Shown here: one piece after another, positions 1 through 6,611 of the stretch
How the letters are laid out: every line of letters begins with the position of its first letter
Position numbering within the stretch: the first letter of the stretch is position 1
NCBI GenBank assembly: GCA_913062745.1
Contig: CAJXXJ010000210.1
Coordinates: 1 to 6,824 of the forward strand
Length of the DNA: 6,824 bases
DNA from: an uncultured Phaeodactylibacter sp.
GTDB taxonomy: Bacteria; Bacteroidota; Bacteroidia; Chitinophagales; Saprospiraceae
Direction of reading: 5' to 3'
Notes under the pieces: model-generated
What the model saw: the letters and a program-made list of their open reading frames with translations, nothing else
The model's database searches: none
Told to the model about the DNA's origin: nothing
Program-made: the position numbers and the translations under genes

Positions 1-648
1 GAAGCTTACAACTCTGCCCTCGGAGTACTGGGCGAAGGCTTTGACCTCACCAGCTTCAACTACCTGGATGATCAGATTTTCTACCTCGGATATACCTCCG
101 TGGATGGTAACTCTCTGAACTTCTTCTACGGCCCTGCTGAGTTTGGTGGCCGCCACTCTATCGAGCCTTCTCAGAAGCTGATCGCAGCCTTCGAGCCGAA
201 TGACGCTCGTTTTGCACTGTCTATCGACACCTCTTCCGCTACCGTACCGTTTTCTGTAAAGTATGACGACTTTGCCGGTATTGGTGCCGGTACAGACCCG
301 ATCTACTTCCTGCGCTACGCAGAGCAGGTACTGATCGCTGCCGAAGGCGCTGCGGAAAAGGGTGACTTCATGGAGGCGAGCATGTGGCTCAATCAGGTGC
401 GCAACCGCGCCGGACTGGATGATGTGGAGCTGACCGCTGATAACTACGTGGACCTCATTCTGCAGGAGCGCTTCATTGAGCTCAATGCAGAAGGTGGTTT
501 CCGCCTGTGGGACCTGCGCCGCCGCGACCGTGCGGTAGAGGAGCTGGGCCCGCTGGGTTATGACCCCTGCGACGACGTATGGCCGCTGCCACTGCGCGAC
601 GTAGACCGGAACCCGAACCTGGATCAAAATGACTGCTGCAACTGCTAA
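1..648 (+). CDS. SusD/RagB-family outer-membrane nutrient-binding lipoprotein, C-terminal part (5' end outside window)
   Basis: Reading frame 1 is open from the first base to the TAA at 646-648, giving 215 codons that lack the N-terminus, so the signal peptide and lipobox cannot be seen. The family's C-terminal domain (PF07980 type) is clear: a helix reading YFLRYAEQVLIAAEGAAEKG (about residues 103-122 of the fragment), then LNQVRNRAGL, the ILQERFIELNAEGGFRLWDLRRRDR block, and the closing VWPLPLRDVDRNPNLDQND, which matches the usual 'lWPIP..Ei..NPnl.QN' ending. SusD proteins are surface lipoproteins that cap a SusC barrel and bind the ligand before import, so a susC gene is expected just upstream. 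Oddly, the protein ends DCCNC, where family members commonly end near QNPGY. A strong terminator follows 37 bases later, so this is probably the last gene of its operon. The family call is firm; the substrate is unknown. Confidence 0.93.
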   Translation, partial: EAYNSALGVLGEGFDLTSFNYLDDQIFYLGYTSVDGNSLNFFYGPAEFGGRHSIEPSQKLIAAFEPNDARFALSIDTSSATVPFSVKYDDFAGIGAGTDPIYFLRYAEQVLIAAEGAAEKGDFMEASMWLNQVRNRAGLDDVELTADNYVDLILQERFIELNAEGGFRLWDLRRRDRAVEELGPLGYDPCDDVWPLPLRDVDRNPNLDQNDCCNC

Positions 649-685
649 GCGCAGCACAATGCTATAGCTTTCTGAAAAGCTGACG

Positions 686-722
686 AAGCGGCAACTTCTA
701 ACTGGGAGTTGCCGCTTTTTTT
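686..722 (+). terminator. Intrinsic terminator after the first susD
   Basis: The 11-bp perfect arms AAGCGGCAACT (686-696) and AGTTGCCGCTT (707-717) enclose a 10-base loop, which can close further by a T-G wobble and a C-G pair. The 3' arm runs directly into a seven-T run (716-722). This is a textbook rho-independent terminator for the upstream operon and separates it from the susC gene that follows. A smaller hairpin, AGCTTT/AAAGCT (666-671 with 676-681), lies just before it and has no T-run. Confidence 0.92.
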
Positions 723-943
723 GTTCACGTCAACGGGCATTTTTTTTATTTTTTTAATTGACGGGCTCCCGACAATTAAAATTCTTTTTTACCTTTCGGT
801 TGAAATGCCGATGTAGCACATAGGTATTTCGGTAGTATGAAAATGAAATTTGGATTGTCTACTGCAACTAGCGGCTTTATTCTGTTTGGCCAGCCTCGCT
901 GCGGTTCACATCCGTTTTGATTCAATTTTAAACTTGGGTTATT
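723..943 (+). promoter_or_regulatory. Intergenic region and presumed 5' leader of the second sus operon
   Basis: These 221 bases between the terminator and the susC start must hold the susC promoter unless transcription reads through. I find no exact Bacteroidota -7 box (TAnnTTTG). Near matches are TACCTTTC (790-797, last base wrong) and TCTGTTTG (881-888, second base wrong). The second has a TTG (855-857) upstream at about the distance of a -33 element, but neither candidate is convincing. No Shine-Dalgarno sequence precedes the start at 944, as is usual in this phylum. Apart from the palindrome at 752-781, nothing else recognisable is present. Confidence 0.4.
752..781. repeat. AT-rich imperfect palindrome upstream of susC (operator or second terminator)
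   Basis: TTTTAATTG (752-760) and CAATTAAAA (773-781) are perfect reverse complements. They enclose an A.A mismatch and a second complementary pair, CGGG/CCCG (762-765 with 768-771), so almost the whole 30 bases is symmetrical. It lies in an AT-rich stretch and is followed by TTCTTTTTT (782-790). Seen as RNA it is a weak hairpin with a T-run; seen as DNA it could be a dimeric regulator's binding site. The sequence alone does not decide between these. Confidence 0.5.
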
Positions 944-3900
944 ATGAAAAAACTCTCACTAGTTCTCCTGCTGGTCATGGCAGGGGCTGTAGCCGTTATG
1001 GCACAGCGTACCATTACAGGTACGGTGACGGACGCCGAAGGGGAGACGCTGATTGGCGCTTCCATTTTGGCGAAGGGGACTTCCTCCGGTACCGTGACCG
1101 ACATTGACGGCACCTACTCTCTTAGAGTGCCGGAAGGGGTGAATACCCTGATTTTCTCCTACACTGGTTTTGCTACTCAGGAAGTAGAGCTGGGGCCATC
1201 TGACGTACTTGACGTGACCATGCAGGAGTCCGCCGAGCAGCTGTCAGAAGTGGTCGTAACGGCTATTGGCCTTGAGGCCAACCGGGCACGCCTGGGCTAC
1301 TCCGTACAAAACCTGGAAAGTGATGACATCATCAATTCTCAGGAAACGAACATCGTCAACGGCCTGAACTCCAAAGTGGCCGGTGTAACGGTGACGAGCT
1401 CCTCCGGTTCGCCGGGTGCTTCGGCTAACATTCGTATCCGGGGTGCGACGTCCGTGACCGGTAACAACCAGCCGCTCTTCGTAGTGGACGGTGTGCCGAT
1501 CGACAATTCGGAATTTGGTAACGGTGTAGATGGGGTGGACCAGTCCAACCGTGCCATCGATATCAACCCGAATGACATTGAAAATATGACCATTCTGAAA
1601 GGCCCGGCCGCTACTTCTCTTTACGGTGTACGTGCCGCAAACGGCGTGGTGGTCATCACTACCAAGTCGGGCAGAGCCGGCAAGCCGCGGGTATCTTTCT
1701 CCAGCTCTTACCGCGTCGACGAGGTGAACAAAATGCCCGAGCTGCAGAGCTCCTTCGCGCAGGGACAGCCTATCGGTGGCGTTCCGACCTGGCGTGGTCC
1801 TGACACAGGAGAAGGCTTCAGCTGGGGCCCGGCGATCAGCGATCTGGAGTTTGATGGCTCTGACTACCCGTATGATCAGAATGGCCGCCTCGTACCGGTA
1901 GGACAAGGCAATGGCATGCCTGCTCAGGCGTACGATCAGAACGACTTCTTCGTACGAGGCAATACTTATGACGTCAACCTCTCCGTACAGGGGGGTAACG
2001 GCATCATTAACTACTTCGTTTCTGCCGGCCGCCTGTCTTCCAACGGTATCGTGCCCAATGCAACCTTCGAGCGGAATTCCGTAAAGGTAAAGCTCGATGC
2101 AAACCTGACCGACAAGCTGACCATCTCCGGTTCTGCCAACTACGTGAACTCCGGTGGTTTCCGGATTCAGCGGGGCTCCAACCTGCGGGGTGTAATGCTC
2201 GGCCTGCTGCGGAATACGCCTACTTTCGATATGGGTAATGGCCTCGTTGGCCAGGAAGCGGCAGACAACCGGGCTACTTACCTGCTGCCGGATGGACGTC
2301 AGCGTTCCTACCGGGCTGGTATTTACGATAACCCGTACTGGACGATCAACAAGAACCCATTCCAGGATAATGTAAACCGCCTCATCGGCTACGGTAGCCT
2401 GCGCTACGAGCTGCTCGACTGGCTGACCGTTCAGTACAAGCTGGGCCTTGACCAGTACTCCGACCGCCGGAATTCTGCAATCGACCTGATCCCGGGCCGT
2501 ATCGCCGGTTCCGTTACGCAGGAAATCATTACCAGCAGCGACCTGAACTCTGACTTCCTTTTCCTGGTGGATAAGGACCTGTCTGACAGCTGGAACCTGG
2601 GCGCTATCCTGGGCCACAACTACTTCTCTACCGATGTAGTTTCTCAGAGCGCAGTAGGTAACACGCTCGCTGCTCCGGACTTCTATCACATCAGCAACGC
2701 TACGGATATTCAGGCTTTTGAAGGCATCAGCCGCCGTAAGCTGATGGGGGTATTCGGTGATGTGTCTCTGGCGTACAACAACTACCTGTTCATCAACGGT
2801 ACTTACCGGAATGACTGGACAAGCACTCTGCCGGAAGGCAATAACGACTTCCAGTCCTGGTCTGCCAGCTTAGGCTTTGCATTTACCGAAGCACTGGGTA
2901 TGCAGAACAACCCGATCCTGCCTTACGGTAAACTGCGCGTTTCCTACGGTGCAGTGGGTAACGATGCACCGATCTACGCAACGCAGAACTACTTCAACGC
3001 GGCGGCGGCTACCGGTGACGGCTTTATTTCCGGCATCACCTTCCCGGCATTCGGAGTGAACGCATTCGAGCGGGATATACAATTGGGTAATAATATTCTT
3101 ACCCCAGAGACCACTACTACACTCGAAATTGGTGGTGAATTCAAGTTCCTGCGCGGCCGCCTCGGGCTTGACGTGACCTACTACAATTCTGAGTCTGTTG
3201 ACCAGATCATCCCGGTTCAGCTTTCTGCGACTACCGGCTTTACCAACGCCATTCTTAACGCCGGCCGTATCACCAACGAAGGTGTGGAAATTGTCCTGAC
3301 CGCTACACCGGTCAGAGGGCAGGACTTCTCCTGGGACATCGTGGGTAACTTCACCCACTACGAAAATACAGTGGAAGAGCTGATCGAAGATGTGGACAAT
3401 ATCTTCCTGGCTGGCTTTACCTCCACTTCTTCAGAAGCAGTAGTGGGCATGCCCTTCGGTGCGATCTACGGTGATGGCTTCCGCTACGATGACGACGGCA
3501 ACCTGCTGATTGGTGCGGATGGCTGGCCATTGGTAGACCCATCCAAGCGCGCATTGGGTGATCCGAACCCGGACTTTCTGCTGGGTATCCGCAATACCTT
3601 TAGCTACAAAGGCGTAAGCCTGTCTGCACTGCTTGACATCCGTCAGGGAGGTGATGTATGGTGTGGTACCTGTGGCATTATCGACTACTTCGGTACGTCT
3701 CAGGTTTCTGCAGACGAGCGGGGTGATGTCGTTGTTTTTGATGGTCTGTTACCGGACGGTACACCTAACGACATCGCAGTTCCTTTGGCAGATCCCACTT
3801 CCGGCCTTGGTAGCTACTACCGCGTACGTTACGGATTCGGCGGTATCAGCGAAATGAGCATCTACGATGCATCCTGGGTACGCCTGCGTGAACTGACGCT

Positions 3901-4108
3901 AAGCTACACCATTCCGAAATCTGTGTTCAAAGGCAAGGTGGAGAATATGAGCATCGCGCTGACGGGCCGTAACCTGTGGCTGAATACAGACTACCCGGGC
4001 ATCGATCCGGAAACGAACCTGACAGGCGCCAGCAACGGTATCGGCCTGGACTATTTCAATATGCCGAACACCAGAAGCTATGCGGCAACGCTGCGGGCTA
4101 ATTTCTAA
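944..4108 (+). CDS. SusC/RagA-family TonB-dependent outer-membrane transporter
   Basis: The 1054-aa protein is full length for the family. Residues 1-20 form a signal peptide (MKKLSLVLLLV..., cleavage likely after MA before QRT). Residues 23-97 are the carboxypeptidase-regulatory-like domain (TGTVTD...GASI...GTVTDIDGTYSL). A TonB-box-like segment, LSEVVVTAIG, is at 100-109, and the plug spans about 112-242. It carries IRIRGATSV, PLFVVDGVPIDN and the SusC signature ILKGPAATSLYG...AANGVVVITTKSG. The rest is the 22-strand barrel, ending at GRNLWLNTDYPG...NTRSYAATLRANF with a terminal Phe. It imports a ligand handed over by the SusD partner, driven by TonB/ExbBD. The start is fixed by the signal peptide. 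The susD gene follows after 21 bases without a terminator, so the two are co-transcribed. The only cysteines are C907 and C910, as WCGTCG. The family is certain; the substrate cannot be read. Confidence 0.97.
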   Translation: MKKLSLVLLLVMAGAVAVMAQRTITGTVTDAEGETLIGASILAKGTSSGTVTDIDGTYSLRVPEGVNTLIFSYTGFATQEVELGPSDVLDVTMQESAEQLSEVVVTAIGLEANRARLGYSVQNLESDDIINSQETNIVNGLNSKVAGVTVTSSSGSPGASANIRIRGATSVTGNNQPLFVVDGVPIDNSEFGNGVDGVDQSNRAIDINPNDIENMTILKGPAATSLYGVRAANGVVVITTKSGRAGKPRVSFSSSYRVDEVNKMPELQSSFAQGQPIGGVPTWRGPDTGEGFSWGPAISDLEFDGSDYPYDQNGRLVPVGQGNGMPAQAYDQNDFFVRGNTYDVNLSVQGGNGIINYFVSAGRLSSNGIVPNATFERNSVKVKLDANLTDKLTISGSANYVNSGGFRIQRGSNLRGVMLGLLRNTPTFDMGNGLVGQEAADNRATYLLPDGRQRSYRAGIYDNPYWTINKNPFQDNVNRLIGYGSLRYELLDWLTVQYKLGLDQYSDRRNSAIDLIPGRIAGSVTQEIITSSDLNSDFLFLVDKDLSDSWNLGAILGHNYFSTDVVSQSAVGNTLAAPDFYHISNATDIQAFEGISRRKLMGVFGDVSLAYNNYLFINGTYRNDWTSTLPEGNNDFQSWSASLGFAFTEALGMQNNPILPYGKLRVSYGAVGNDAPIYATQNYFNAAAATGDGFISGITFPAFGVNAFERDIQLGNNILTPETTTTLEIGGEFKFLRGRLGLDVTYYNSESVDQIIPVQLSATTGFTNAILNAGRITNEGVEIVLTATPVRGQDFSWDIVGNFTHYENTVEELIEDVDNIFLAGFTSTSSEAVVGMPFGAIYGDGFRYDDDGNLLIGADGWPLVDPSKRALGDPNPDFLLGIRNTFSYKGVSLSALLDIRQGGDVWCGTCGIIDYFGTSQVSADERGDVVVFDGLLPDGTPNDIAVPLADPTSGLGSYYRVRYGFGGISEMSIYDASWVRLRELTLSYTIPKSVFKGKVENMSIALTGRNLWLNTDYPGIDPETNLTGASNGIGLDYFNMPNTRSYAATLRANF

Positions 4109-4129
4109 CAAACTTAAACCGAACCAAAC

Positions 4130-5533
4130 ATGCGTAATATATTATTCATGCTCCTCGCTCTACTCATGGTGGCCTTTTCCACCTCTTCCTGCGAGGATCT
4201 CACGGAGGTCAATGAAGACCCTACTCGTCTAAGTGACGCAGACCTGAGCCTGATGGCTCCGATCGTACAGGCGGGTCACTATCGCAATGAGGGCTCTAAT
4301 CCCACTCGCGTAGCAGGTATCGTTATGCAGCAGCTTACAGGCTTTGACGCTCAGCAGCTGGCATACGCTGCCAATGTTATCGGCGAAGATGCGATGGACA
4401 ACTACTGGCGTACCGGCCTTTACGCAGGTACCATGAAGGACGCGATCGTGATGATTGATAAGGCAGTAGAGGACGGCAATACGTTCTACGAGGGCCTTGG
4501 CAAGCTTTTCCTGGCTGCCGCTATGGGAGATGCCACTTCCTACTTTGGTGATATTCCCTACTCTGAAGCTTTTCAGGGCACAGAATTCCTGAAGCCTTCC
4601 TACGATGCTCAGGAGAGTATCTACGCGGAGGTACAGAGCCTGCTCGATGAAGCTATTGTAGCTTTCAACGCGGATAAAGGCGGCCACGTTGGCGGTGATC
4701 TGGTTTTCGGCGGTGACGCCGCGCTGTGGGTCAAAACCGCAAATGCCCTGAAAGCCCGCTATCTGATGCAGACACAGAAGCGGCAGGACCGCTCGGCGGA
4801 AGTACTTACCCTGATCGATGCGGCCATGGCCAGCTCAGCAGAGCAGGCGACTTTTGTCTTTGGCACTGCTGAGACAGAGAACTGGACGCTTGCTAAGTTT
4901 GGCCGCGAGCGTACCAATACGCTGACCTTCAACGAAGGCTTCGCACAGCGCCTGGAAGATAATGCAGATCCACGCCTCACTAAGTATGCAATCTTTGACG
5001 GGACAAATTGGCTGTACTGGGAGCTGGGCAATCCGGACCTCGTTTGGGGCCGGGATGATGCCGCCATTCCTTTGGTATCCTATGCAGAGCTGATGTTCCT
5101 GAAAGCAGAAGCGCTGCTGCGCACCGGCGCCGCAGATGCGGATGTGAACGAAGCACTGACTGCAGCTATCACCGCCAGCATGGAGCTGGTGGAGCTGGAC
5201 CTGATGTCTGCTGAAGTGATGGATTACATCGCTGCCAATGGCCAGGTATCTGGTTCCTTTGACGAAAAGCTGGAGCAGATTATCAATGAAGCCTACGTTG
5301 CCTACTACGGCCACAATTTCCATCAGGCGTGGGCCAATCAGCGCCGTACCGGTTACCCGGTACTGACACCCGTTCCTGGCGGAGAGGCGGACGGCCTGAA
5401 CCCGGGCGGTGGTATCGTACAGCGCTATCTGTACCCGGTAAGCGAAACGCAGACCAACCGTGAAAACGTGGACGCTGCCCGTGCTCGTCAGGGTGGTGGG
5501 CTGCTGAATGCGACGCTCTGGGCTTTTGAATAA
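4130..5533 (+). CDS. SusD-like nutrient-binding outer-membrane lipoprotein (SusD-like_2 type)
   Basis: The 467-aa protein has a lipoprotein signal: a hydrophobic stretch to S20 with lipidation at C21 (STSSC). EDLTE follows, and its acidic residues fit the Bacteroidota surface-export signal. NEDPTR (28-33) is the usual N-terminal motif of this branch. Other family hallmarks are GDIPYSEAFQG (140-150), DLVFGGDAALWVKTANALKARYL (190-212), the DPRL segment near 280, PLVSYAELMFLKAEALL (314-330), INEAYVAYYGHNFHQAWANQRRTGYP (385-410) and RYLYPVSETQTNREN (432-446). These fit the 'SusD/RagB nutrient-binding' families PF12771/PF12741 rather than the PF07980 type of the protein at 1-648. It should form the lid of the SusC just upstream, binding ligand through its TPR-like helical core. 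After C21 it has no cysteine. The start has no Shine-Dalgarno sequence but an A-rich leader. Substrate unknown. Confidence 0.95.
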   Translation: MRNILFMLLALLMVAFSTSSCEDLTEVNEDPTRLSDADLSLMAPIVQAGHYRNEGSNPTRVAGIVMQQLTGFDAQQLAYAANVIGEDAMDNYWRTGLYAGTMKDAIVMIDKAVEDGNTFYEGLGKLFLAAAMGDATSYFGDIPYSEAFQGTEFLKPSYDAQESIYAEVQSLLDEAIVAFNADKGGHVGGDLVFGGDAALWVKTANALKARYLMQTQKRQDRSAEVLTLIDAAMASSAEQATFVFGTAETENWTLAKFGRERTNTLTFNEGFAQRLEDNADPRLTKYAIFDGTNWLYWELGNPDLVWGRDDAAIPLVSYAELMFLKAEALLRTGAADADVNEALTAAITASMELVELDLMSAEVMDYIAANGQVSGSFDEKLEQIINEAYVAYYGHNFHQAWANQRRTGYPVLTPVPGGEADGLNPGGGIVQRYLYPVSETQTNRENVDAARARQGGGLLNATLWAFE

Positions 5534-5546
5534 TCATTGTTGAACA

Positions 5547-5620
5547 CGACAGGAGCAGCAAGGCAGGTCGTATCCTATCCTCGCCCTGCCCGGCTGCTCC
5601 TCTTTCGGCTGCTGTCGGGC
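5547..5620 (+). promoter_or_regulatory. Intercistronic RNA with two mutually exclusive hairpins
   Basis: Between the susD stop and the lipoprotein gene the sequence can form stem A: AGGAGCAGC (5551-5559) with GCTGCTCCT (5593-5601), then an AA/CG internal loop, then GGCAGG (5562-5567) with CCTGCC (5585-5590), closing a 17-base loop. A second stem B pairs GCCCGGC (5588-5594) with GTCGGGC (5614-5620, one G-T wobble) and is followed by TTTC. B uses bases of the 3' arm of A, so only one can form. An outer pairing, CGACAG (5547-5552) with CTGTCG (5612-5617), is also possible. CGGCTGCT occurs twice (5591-5598 and 5606-5613). There is no long T-run, so full termination is unlikely; partial termination, mRNA stabilisation or setting the SusCD-to-lipoprotein ratio are possible roles (inference). 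Confidence 0.55.
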
Positions 5621-5661
5621 TTTCAGGTCCGGTGCGAAAGCAGTCTATAAAATCTGAAAAG

Positions 5662-6516
5662 ATGAAAAAAATACTATTTCCACTTTTAATGCTTTTTGTG
5701 TCGGGCTTCCTGTTTCAGTCCTGTGAGGATGAGGTAGATCTGGCACCGGATGCACCGGAATTGTTCTCCACTGAGGGAGCAGTTGTTTCTCCGGGTGCAC
5801 CTTCTCCGGACTTCTTCGATACCGGAGCACCGGATGCACCGGTTTCCTTCGATATGGCTGTACTGGGAGAAGAAGTGACTTCAGTCCGCATTCTGAAGAA
5901 CCTGAATAATGCCGGACAAATCGAGCATGCTGTGGTGTCTTCTTTCCCTACCACTTTTGAGGTATCTCTGCAGGACGCAGTGGAAGGTACCGGCGTGGGG
6001 ATCAACGACCTGAAAGTAGGGGACAGCTTCGTTTTCTCTTTCGAAGTTACGACGCCTTCCGGAACGTACAGAACGGGCAAGACCGTACAGCTTCCGGTGA
6101 GCTGCTCCACGAAGGTGCCAGGTACATATGAGTACGTGACTACCAATACATTCTGTGATTCTGACCCGGTGACCGGTACGGTGACTATCTCAGAACCATC
6201 ACCTGGTGTATATGTATTCGATGATTTCTCCTTCGGTTCCTACAACGTTTGCTACAACGGCTTCGCGCCGGCAAACTGGGGCACCCTGCAAATCGTCCGC
6301 TACACCGATACCGCTGCCTGCGATGAGTGCTCGCAGTCTGATGAGTGCAACGGCTTCCTGATTGAAGGAACAGACGCGTACGGCGATACCTGGACGCTGA
6401 CCGTTGATGAAATCAGTGGTTCAGAGATGACCCTTAGCTACAGCAATACCTACGGTGAGTTTGCTACTACGGTACTGACCCGCCCGGATGGCTCTAACTG
6501 GCCGCCGCTGGATTAA
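5662..6516 (+). CDS. SusE-position surface lipoprotein with cysteine-containing C-terminal domain, function unknown
   Basis: The 284-aa protein starts MKKILFPLLMLFV and has a lipobox ending FQSC with lipidation at C21. EDEVD follows, a strongly acidic surface-export signal. An in-frame GTG at 5632 would add ten charged residues before the signal peptide, so ATG 5662 is preferred. Residues 28-62 are a Pro/Ala/Asp-rich linker with APDAP twice. Residues about 62-147 look like a beta-sandwich domain, with SSFPTTFEVSLQ and DLKVGDSFVFSFEVT followed by PVSC. Residues 148-284 form a second beta-rich domain with TVTISEPSPGVYVFDDFSFG, six cysteines (148, 165, 197, 220, 223, 229) and a CDECSQSDEC cluster. 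Lipoproteins of this layout often follow susCD and occupy the SusE/SusF position as accessory surface binders. I recognise no named family with certainty, and a ligand-binding role is inferred from position. It is probably the last gene of the operon, since a terminator follows. Confidence 0.85.
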   Translation: MKKILFPLLMLFVSGFLFQSCEDEVDLAPDAPELFSTEGAVVSPGAPSPDFFDTGAPDAPVSFDMAVLGEEVTSVRILKNLNNAGQIEHAVVSSFPTTFEVSLQDAVEGTGVGINDLKVGDSFVFSFEVTTPSGTYRTGKTVQLPVSCSTKVPGTYEYVTTNTFCDSDPVTGTVTISEPSPGVYVFDDFSFGSYNVCYNGFAPANWGTLQIVRYTDTAACDECSQSDECNGFLIEGTDAYGDTWTLTVDEISGSEMTLSYSNTYGEFATTVLTRPDGSNWPPLD

Positions 6517-6541
6517 TCCGACCCTGATTTAGTTTACAATG

Positions 6542-6585
6542 GAGTGTGCCGTATTTATCCTCATGAATACGGCATACTCATTTTT
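6542..6585 (+). terminator. Intrinsic terminator ending the second sus operon
   Basis: GAGTGTGCCGTATT (6542-6555) pairs with AATACGGCATACTC (6566-6579) over 14 bp with a single G-T wobble. Two more pairs (T-G and A-T) can close onto a six-base loop. The stem is followed by one A and five Ts (6581-6585). This marks the end of the susC-susD-lipoprotein transcript and isolates it from the gene starting at 6612. Confidence 0.9.
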
Positions 6586-6598
6586 AGGAACTGGCAAT

Positions 6599-6606
6599 TA
6601 TCTTTG
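6599..6606 (+). promoter_or_regulatory. Bacteroidota-type -7 promoter box, TATCTTTG
   Basis: The eight bases match the TAnnTTTG -7 consensus of the Bacteroidota primary sigma factor exactly. A T-rich run (6581-6585, shared with the terminator) lies where a -33 element is expected, but there is no clean TTG. Transcription should start about five bases after the box, at or next to the ATG at 6612, so the mRNA would have little or no leader. Confidence 0.7.
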
Positions 6607-6611
6607 TGCTT

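Noticed and set aside
666..681. Small hairpin AGCTTT-CTGA-AAAGCT after the first susD
   Set aside because: It has only six base pairs and no T-run of its own; the strong terminator directly downstream explains the region better.
837..920. 27-codon upstream ORF (MKMKFGLST...HPF) before susC, a possible leader peptide
   Set aside because: It is short enough to occur by chance and has neither a regulatory codon run nor an attached terminator. A weak promoter candidate (TCTGTTTG, 881-888) lies inside it, which would leave it untranscribed.
850..1107. 85-codon + strand ORF overlapping the susC start
   Set aside because: It is out of frame with the well-supported signal peptide of SusC, and its arginine/tyrosine-rich translation is typical of a shifted frame.
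1244..2689. Long (481-codon) open frame on the - strand inside susC
   Set aside because: It lies wholly antisense to a certain SusC gene. Its translation has no signal, domain or recognisable motif, and it is explained by the codon bias of a GC-rich gene lacking complementary stop codons.
5283..5561. - strand ORF across the susD 3' end
   Set aside because: It is antisense to conserved SusD C-terminal motifs, and its translation shows no family features.
5632..5661. GTG start extending the third gene by ten residues
   Set aside because: It puts RKQSIKSEK in front of a lipoprotein signal that begins perfectly at ATG 5662, and it begins just 12 bases beyond the hairpin region.
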